Source: Candidatus Bathyarchaeota archaeon B23 (GTDB lineage Archaea; Thermoproteota; Bathyarchaeia; TCS64; B23). Taken from it: a stretch of 6,150 nucleotides of DNA. Below, piece after piece: positions 5,935 through 6,150 of this stretch. How positions within the stretch are numbered: the first letter of the stretch is position 1; every line of letters begins with the position of its first letter. Location of the stretch: NCBI GenBank assembly GCA_001593875.1, contig LUCA01000065.1, positions 1 to 6,150 of the forward strand. The letters run 5' to 3'. The notes beneath the pieces are model-generated. The model was not told the DNA's origin, ran no database searches, and saw only the letters and a program-made list of their open reading frames with translations. A program made the translations under genes and the position numbers.

Positions 5935-5946
5935 GGATAAAAGCCT
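5935..5946 (-). promoter_or_regulatory. porG: Likely TATA box of the oxidoreductase operon
   Basis: GGCTTTTATCC on minus is the closest A/T element upstream of porG that leaves a sensible leader (about 48 bases, start near 5913). Two further A/T elements lie upstream, GGAATTTATGG (5966-5956) and the palindrome GTATATAC (5968-5975), so the choice is not certain and more than one start may be used. Confidence 0.4.
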
Positions 5947-5983
5947 TCCTCACCTCCATAAATTCCAGTATATACGGTACGCC

Positions 5984-6000
5984 TCGAAAAGGCTTAAACC
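5984..6000 (+). promoter_or_regulatory. BRE and TATA-like promoter for the rightmost gene
   Basis: TCGAAAAGGCTTAAACC has the purine-rich lead of an archaeal BRE (CGAAAA, 5985-5990) joined to a TATA-like core (CTTAAA, 5993-5998). The core centre is about 23 bases before the TTG at 6019 and 32 before the ATG at 6028, so transcription should begin at or next to the start codon. Confidence 0.5.
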
Positions 6001-6013
6001 CTCTCGGAGGGTT
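5997..6013. promoter_or_regulatory. Perfect 7-bp inverted repeat at the promoter, candidate operator
   Basis: AACCCTC (5997-6003) and GAGGGTT (6007-6013) are separated by three bases. The left arm overlaps the TATA-like core and the whole repeat lies between it and the expected transcript start. If the transcript is leaderless the repeat is not transcribed, which favours a protein-binding site over an RNA hairpin. No regulator gene is visible in the window. Confidence 0.4.
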
Positions 6014-6018
6014 ATCGG

Positions 6019-6150
6019 TTGATCGAGATGGAGGGACGCTTCTACAGCAAGCTGGGTAGAGCCCTGAAGCCGGGCATCATCGCTAGAGTCGTCCTAGCGG
6101 CCTTCGAGAGGGCTAGGAGGGGGGAGAGGCTCATAGCGATGACCGGCGGC
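6019..6150 (+). CDS. N-terminus of a probable PLP-dependent aminotransferase (cut by window edge)
   Basis: Forty-four codons run open to the window edge. The visible part contains GRFYSKLGRALKPGIIARVV and ends GERLIAMTGG. This resembles the start of class I/II aminotransferases of the 2-aminoadipate / MocR-like type, which open with a short helix bearing a Lys-Pro-x-x-Ile turn, then a strand leading to a Gly-Gly before the substrate-contacting loop. The catalytic lysine and PLP motifs would lie beyond the window, so the call rests on the N-terminus only. Start choice: TTG 6019 sits at leaderless distance from the promoter; ATG 6028, three codons later, is an alternative. It diverges from the 2-oxoacid oxidoreductase operon, a sensible partner because an aminotransferase makes 2-oxoacids. 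If the family call is wrong, it is an unrecognised gene. Confidence 0.42.
   Translation, partial: MIEMEGRFYSKLGRALKPGIIARVVLAAFERARRGERLIAMTGG

Noticed and set aside
5968..5975. Palindrome GTATATAC as the main TATA box for either divergent gene
   Set aside because: It is too far from both starts (about 100 bases from porG, about 45 from TTG 6019) compared with better placed elements; an upstream start cannot be excluded.
5730..6059. 109-residue plus-strand frame crossing the intergenic region
   Set aside because: It is antisense to the start of porG, crosses two promoter regions and overlaps the rightmost gene in another frame.

Overview
The window looks like chromosomal DNA from a GC-rich archaeon, most likely a thermophilic TACK-type lineage (Thermoproteota or relatives); the lineage is inferred, not proven. 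The archaeal signs are a ribosomal protein eL33 (L35Ae), which bacteria lack, a separate-subunit 2-oxoacid:ferredoxin oxidoreductase, TATA-like boxes 20-30 bases before starts with little or no leader, many TTG/GTG starts, GGAGGTGA-type ribosome sites, and strong use of AGG arginine codons and G/C third positions.

Layout. Bases 1-905 (minus) hold a malate/lactate dehydrogenase-family gene cut by the window edge. It diverges across about 52 bp from an unrecognised 116-residue gene (958-1308, plus). An A/T-rich break at about 1322-1345 follows. Next comes a very small plus-strand gene (1375-1503, 42 residues, four cysteines), then eL33 (1531-1776). These converge on a DUF917 / S-Me-THD family gene (1804-2871, minus).

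The main block is a minus-strand operon, read from right to left: gamma subunit (5865-5311), ferredoxin-like delta subunit (5321-5034), and a 703-residue polypeptide (5037-2926) joining the alpha and beta subunits of a pyruvate-type 2-oxoacid:ferredoxin oxidoreductase. The genes overlap by 11 and 4 bases, so they are surely co-expressed. The DUF917 gene follows after 54 bp and may be read through or have its own promoter. A divergent plus-strand gene begins near 6019 and runs off the right edge; its first residues resemble a PLP-dependent aminotransferase.

Taken together, the right half fits amino-acid or 2-oxoacid catabolism: an aminotransferase could supply 2-oxoacids, the oxidoreductase would convert them to acyl-CoA, CO2 and reduced ferredoxin, and the DUF917 protein may process a related substrate. 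This link is inferred from gene order. The points most worth a second look are the direct alpha-beta fusion, the 42-residue cysteine protein before eL33, a long inverted repeat at the expected transcript start of the oxidoreductase operon, an inverted repeat touching the promoter of the divergent gene, and one TATA element apparently shared by two divergent genes. I see no CRISPR array, tRNA, rRNA or mobile element.
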